Shown piece after piece: positions 12,270-12,286 of a stretch of 12,286 bases of DNA. A program made the position numbers and the translations under genes. How positions within the stretch are numbered: the first letter of the stretch is position 1; every line of letters starts with the position of its first letter. The stretch spans positions 1 through 12,286 of the forward strand of contig JAEUHU010000310.1 of NCBI GenBank assembly GCA_016793305.1, in the 5' to 3' direction. The notes under the pieces are model-generated. The model saw only the letters and a program-made list of their open reading frames with translations, searched no databases and had not been told where the DNA came from. The DNA is from Planctomycetota bacterium (GTDB lineage: Bacteria; Planctomycetota; UBA1135; UBA2386).

Positions 12270-12286
12270 CCGCGCGCTTGCCGGGC

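Noticed and set aside
12235..12286. Possible gene fragment at the right edge
   Set aside because: Only 52 bases are left, and they hold the rnhA promoter candidate. No frame there shows a recognisable protein segment.

Overview
The window is GC-rich (strong G/C bias at third codon positions) and densely packed on both strands. It most likely comes from a bacterial chromosome of the Planctomycetota. Three observations support this. The first gene ends in a secreted-protein C-terminal module (PGCN ... IPG.P ... Q ... NP.G..VSNAL) that I associate with planctomycete exported proteins. The large Hanks-type kinase has the juxtamembrane pattern and TPR-containing outer region common in that phylum. 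Most genes lack a Shine-Dalgarno sequence. The phylum call is an inference; the presence of KdsA does independently point to a diderm envelope with Kdo-containing glycolipid.

Layout on the plus strand, left to right. 1-500: the 3' end of a secreted protein gene, closed by a strong hairpin at 540-575. 641-3905: a tight three-gene unit, kdsA (metal-dependent Kdo-8-phosphate synthase), a transmembrane Ser/Thr kinase and a gluconokinase, joined by 4-nt stop/start overlaps. 3983-4168: a possible 61-residue small membrane protein. 4342-5484: a membrane-anchored protein with carboxypeptidase-regulatory-like beta-sandwich repeats. 5561-6040: a FabZ-type hotdog dehydratase. 6263-8676: a PMT/GT39-type integral membrane glycosyltransferase overlapping a GT2 polyprenyl-phosphate-sugar-synthase-like enzyme. 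This is a classic pair: one probably makes the lipid-linked sugar and the other uses it. Several of these genes fit envelope biogenesis.

The right half changes direction. On the minus strand, reading right to left, are RNase HI (12234-11764), a receiver-domain protein that has lost its phospho-acceptor (10650-10219), a Pus10-family tRNA pseudouridine synthase (10163-9327), and an unrecognised 207-residue protein (9330-8707) whose GTG start overlaps the Pus10 stop. Between RNase HI and the receiver gene, on the plus strand, is a divergent RNase HII-like protein (10769-11722) that converges on RNase HI.

The most unusual content is the Pus10-orphan pair. Pus10 as characterised is an archaeal and eukaryotic enzyme. 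This copy keeps the zinc module and catalytic domain but has no THUMP-bearing N-terminal part, and it is translationally coupled to a protein of unknown function. Also notable are the degenerate receiver just upstream, an RNase HII-like enzyme with an altered GRG motif, a perfect 20-bp palindrome ahead of the glycosyltransferase pair, and several promoters placed so that transcription would begin at or very near the start codon (leaderless mRNAs). I saw no tRNA, rRNA, CRISPR array, insertion sequence or phage gene.
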